DNA of 64,000 nucleotides from the NCBI GenBank assembly GCA_022449765.1, contig JAKUPZ010000002.1, forward strand, positions 62,001 to 126,000. The letters run 5' to 3'. Of the stretch, positions 62,134 to 64,000 are shown piece after piece; the first letter of the stretch is position 1; every line of letters begins with the position of its first letter. The notes below the pieces were generated by a model. The model ran no database searches and was not told where the DNA came from. It saw nothing but the letters and a program-made list of their open reading frames with translations. Made by a program: the position numbers and the translations under genes. This DNA comes from Dehalococcoidia bacterium (lineage in GTDB: Bacteria > Chloroflexota > Dehalococcoidia > Lucifugimonadales > Australimonadaceae).

Positions 62134-63114
62134 TTAGAGAAGACTACGTGAGATTCGTATCTTATGTACACTTGAATCAGTTGCACCTAAATGGTACTTA
62201 TAAGCCTCTGGCCCCCTCAGCAGGTCGAAATAGCCTAAACCAGATTCAATCGCATCTTTTATACAGAGCGCCTTCAATATTAAACCAACTGATAAGTTTG
62301 AGAAGTTTTGCAAGTACCCACTATTATAAACAAGTCTTGTATTTTGATAATCAAAACACATTACTGCAGCTACTGGTGCGTCCTTCAATTCAAGGATAAA
62401 TAATTTTAGGTAATGGCATTCCTGCATTTTATATGCTACTGCCTGAAGGAAATTTTCCCGTTGAGGTATTAAAAAATCTTTCTTGTCTTCACGGCTCCCG
62501 GCCATCATTGATATGAATAAATTTAAATCATCTTCTAGCGTGGATGAATTAGAGGTACGAAGACGAAGATCTCCAGAGCTTTCAATTCGTCTAAATTTCC
62601 GACGCAACTCATGCCTATCTTTTTTATTAAGGAGATAAAGGTATTCATCCCAAGACGAAGGCAAGCTTATTCCTGGCACAACGTCTTCAAATTCGATTGA
62701 AACGCTGTATCCACGCTCTGATGCGGCTTTAGGTAATAATGAAAACGTTGGTGTCCATGCAGGGATTGATGTCAATTCGAAGCTCGTCCAGTCTAATTGC
62801 TCAACACTTTCAAATAAATACGGATAAAATTCTCTGTCATTAGTAATGAAATCATGGTAATCAAATAGGTCGGTATCTCCAATGAATCTTAAAGTGTTAT
62901 CTTTTAAGGTGAGAGGGGCAACACCCAGGGATTTATTAATAGATTTCACGTCAATAAGACTTAAGGTCTCCCTGTCACCATAGACAGACCACCATGTTTC
63001 TTGCCATTCAGGAGTAAGGAACACGCTACTCCACGCCTGAAGTAGTTGAAACTCTTTCCATTGTTCACGAATTTCATCGAATGACGACGAGTTATGCGCA
63101 TGCGCTAATGTCAA
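62134..63114 (-). CDS. FemAB/CelD-like GNAT-fold acyltransferase
   Basis: A 326-aa protein of the CelD/BioF2-like, FemAB-type double-GNAT family. The [16 protein letters not shown] segment (about 160-176), the central [16 protein letters not shown] and the C-terminal [16 protein letters not shown] are characteristic. Family members transfer acyl or aminoacyl groups to sugars, peptides or polysaccharides. It starts with TTG inside the folE stop (TTGA overlap) and is followed within 4 nt by the MshA-like gene. Its substrate is unknown; position suggests that it modifies the product of that glycosyltransferase. Confidence 0.82.
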   Translation of the reverse strand: MTLAHAHNSSSFDEIREQWKEFQLLQAWSSVFLTPEWQETWWSVYGDRETLSLIDVKSINKSLGVAPLTLKDNTLRFIGDTDLFDYHDFITNDREFYPYLFESVEQLDWTSFELTSIPAWTPTFSLLPKAASERGYSVSIEFEDVVPGISLPSSWDEYLYLLNKKDRHELRRKFRRIESSGDLRLRTSNSSTLEDDLNLFISMMAGSREDKKDFLIPQRENFLQAVAYKMQECHYLKLFILELKDAPVAAVMCFDYQNTRLVYNSGYLQNFSNLSVGLILKALCIKDAIESGLGYFDLLRGPEAYKYHLGATDSSVHKIRISRSLL

Positions 63115-63680
63115 TGCAGACCCTCTTGAAGTAAGCTCAGGACTTCTGAACGAGTACGGCTACTCGTTTCAAATATGCCTCTTAATGCTGAAGTGACAAT
63201 TGATGTTCCAGGTTTTCGAACGCCTCGCATGGCCATGCATAGATGCTCTGCGCGCATAACTACGGCAACTCCTTCAGGATTTACGACATCCATGATGGAA
63301 TCAGCAATTTGGGATGTTAGTCGCTCCTGTACTTGAGGACGCTTAGCAAAAATATCTACAGCTCGGGCCAATTTGCTTATCCCTACAACTTTTCCTCTTG
63401 GTATATATGCGACATGTGCAGTACCAAAAAAAGGTAGTAAGTGATGCTCGCATAAAGAATAAAATGGAGCATCGCGCATTATCACCATTTCTTGATGATC
63501 TTCTTCAAATTGAACTTTTAATACTTCGTGGGGATCCATTTCGTATCCACCGACGATTTCCTCATACATATGCGCTACGCGTTTAGGAGTATTAAGCAGA
63601 CCGTCTCTGTTCGGGTCTTCCCCTATAGCTATTAGTAACTCATGAACTGCTTTTTCAACACGGGACGTGTCTACTGTCAT
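63111..63680 (-). CDS. folE: GTP cyclohydrolase I FolE
   Basis: Converts GTP to dihydroneopterin triphosphate, the first step of folate synthesis. The 189-aa protein has the zinc-binding Cys77 and His79/80 in [12 protein letters not shown], the VGISKLAR segment and the second zinc cysteine in EHLCMAMRG (about 148), at normal length. AGAGGA overlaps the thrC stop. Its end overlaps the FemAB/CelD-like gene by 4 nt, so the folate gene leads into the glycosyltransferase group. Confidence 0.96.
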   Translation of the reverse strand: MTVDTSRVEKAVHELLIAIGEDPNRDGLLNTPKRVAHMYEEIVGGYEMDPHEVLKVQFEEDHQEMVIMRDAPFYSLCEHHLLPFFGTAHVAYIPRGKVVGISKLARAVDIFAKRPQVQERLTSQIADSIMDVVNPEGVAVVMRAEHLCMAMRGVRKPGTSIVTSALRGIFETSSRTRSEVLSLLQEGLH

Positions 63681-63682
63681 TT

Positions 63683-64000
63683 TTATCCTCTATTGCTTTC
63701 AATTATTTTCATTACTTCCTGAAAACTAGGCAAAGCTTCTTCGGGGGGAGCCTCTGCCAGTGAATTTGCGATTGGTGGATCCTTAAGTCCGTTGCCAGTA
63801 ATTATGCATACAATAGTTTTATTACGTAGATCCAATCCTTGATTTACATGCTTGATCAAGCCTGCAATAGAAGCAGCTGAGGCAGGTTCACAAAAAATAC
63901 CTTCCTCTCTTGCCATACGCTTATAGGAACTTAGTATTTCCTCGTCAGATACTGAATCGATCGTTCCTTTTGATTCATCACGAGCAGTAATGGCAGTTGC
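63683..64000 (-). CDS. thrC: Threonine synthase, C-terminal part (5' end beyond window)
   Basis: PLP enzyme that forms threonine from O-phosphohomoserine. Only the last 105 codons are inside the window; the frame stays open to base 64000. I translated the edge as [19 protein letters not shown], continuing into [17 protein letters not shown], both typical of the C-terminal domain of bacterial threonine synthase. The ITGNGLKDP segment that follows is characteristic. folE starts 2 nt after its stop. Confidence 0.9.
   Translation of the reverse strand, partial: ATAITARDESKGTIDSVSDEEILSSYKRMAREEGIFCEPASAASIAGLIKHVNQGLDLRNKTIVCIITGNGLKDPPIANSLAEAPPEEALPSFQEVMKIIESNRG

Noticed and set aside
1-64000. 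tRNA, CRISPR, insertion sequence or prophage
   Set aside because: No intergenic space shows a cloverleaf with GTTCGA-type arms, no regularly spaced repeats and no transposase, integrase or phage gene was found on either strand.

Overview
The window looks like a compact chromosomal segment of a free-living, aerobic, low-G+C bacterium. Genes sit on both strands in short, tightly packed operons, and start and stop codons often overlap (TAATG, GTGA, TGATG). No tRNA, rRNA, insertion sequence, prophage or CRISPR array was seen, and no gene-free stretch reaches 300 bases; the longest, 13818-14102, is a regulatory region. Gene content (menaquinone genes, heme A synthesis, a type-2-like IleRS, archaeal-type PurO, a rubrerythrin/DUF3501 cassette, PIG-L deacetylases) would fit a marine Chloroflexota of the SAR202/Dehalococcoidia kind. 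That placement is an inference without a tree and is only moderately secure.

Layout. 1-1581 (-): rdgB and moaA (moaA cut by the window edge). 1650-5898 (+): pheS, a small unknown gene, argF, der, plsY. 6016-7150 (+): infC-rpmI-rplT with its own promoter, a leader hairpin and an apparent ATA start codon. 7169-11357 (-): pheT, moeA and an unknown gene. 11448-13817 (-): rubrerythrin, Fe-S oxidoreductase, DUF3501 cassette. 14103-22256 (+): rpoB-rpoC behind a promoter and an attenuator-like hairpin, closed by a 22-bp perfect hairpin. 22307-25515 (-): two dienelactone hydrolases, menB, menA. 25612-27569 (+): a cytochrome-oxidase-subunit-II-like membrane hairpin, ctaA, ctaB. 27579-29270 (-): a racemase-fold protein without cysteine, a zinc ribbon, a crotonase. 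29332-32595 (+): HadA-like and HadB-like dehydratases, plsX, fabG, a PIG-L deacetylase. 32596-37377 (-): iscA-type carrier and YgfZ; ilvE, a membrane protein and a PAP2 protein; an MFS permease.

37417-49790 is a long leftward series: rpmH, rnpA, yidD, a beta-propeller lipoprotein, yidC, jag, a membrane protein, ileS, two epimerase-like proteins, nadX, rph and htrA. 49902-53988 (+): tlyA, purF, a glycosyltransferase, pncB. 53985-55648 (-): tsaD and purO. 55744-58018 (+): a CNNM/CBS protein and tilS. 58022-64000 holds a membrane protein, a PIG-L deacetylase, a tandem GNAT, a small EamA protein, an MshA-like glycosyltransferase, a FemAB/CelD-like acyltransferase, folE and the 3' end of thrC.

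How it works together: most of the window is core machinery (transcription, translation, tRNA charging and modification, protein insertion), joined to menaquinone and heme A supply for an aerobic respiratory chain, molybdenum cofactor, phospholipid and fatty-acid synthesis, NAD and purine synthesis. The most interesting candidate system is at 58760-63114. There, proteins resembling three of the mycothiol enzymes (MshA glycosyltransferase, MshB deacetylase, MshD acetyltransferase) lie close together outside the Actinobacteria, next to an extra acyltransferase and a small permease.
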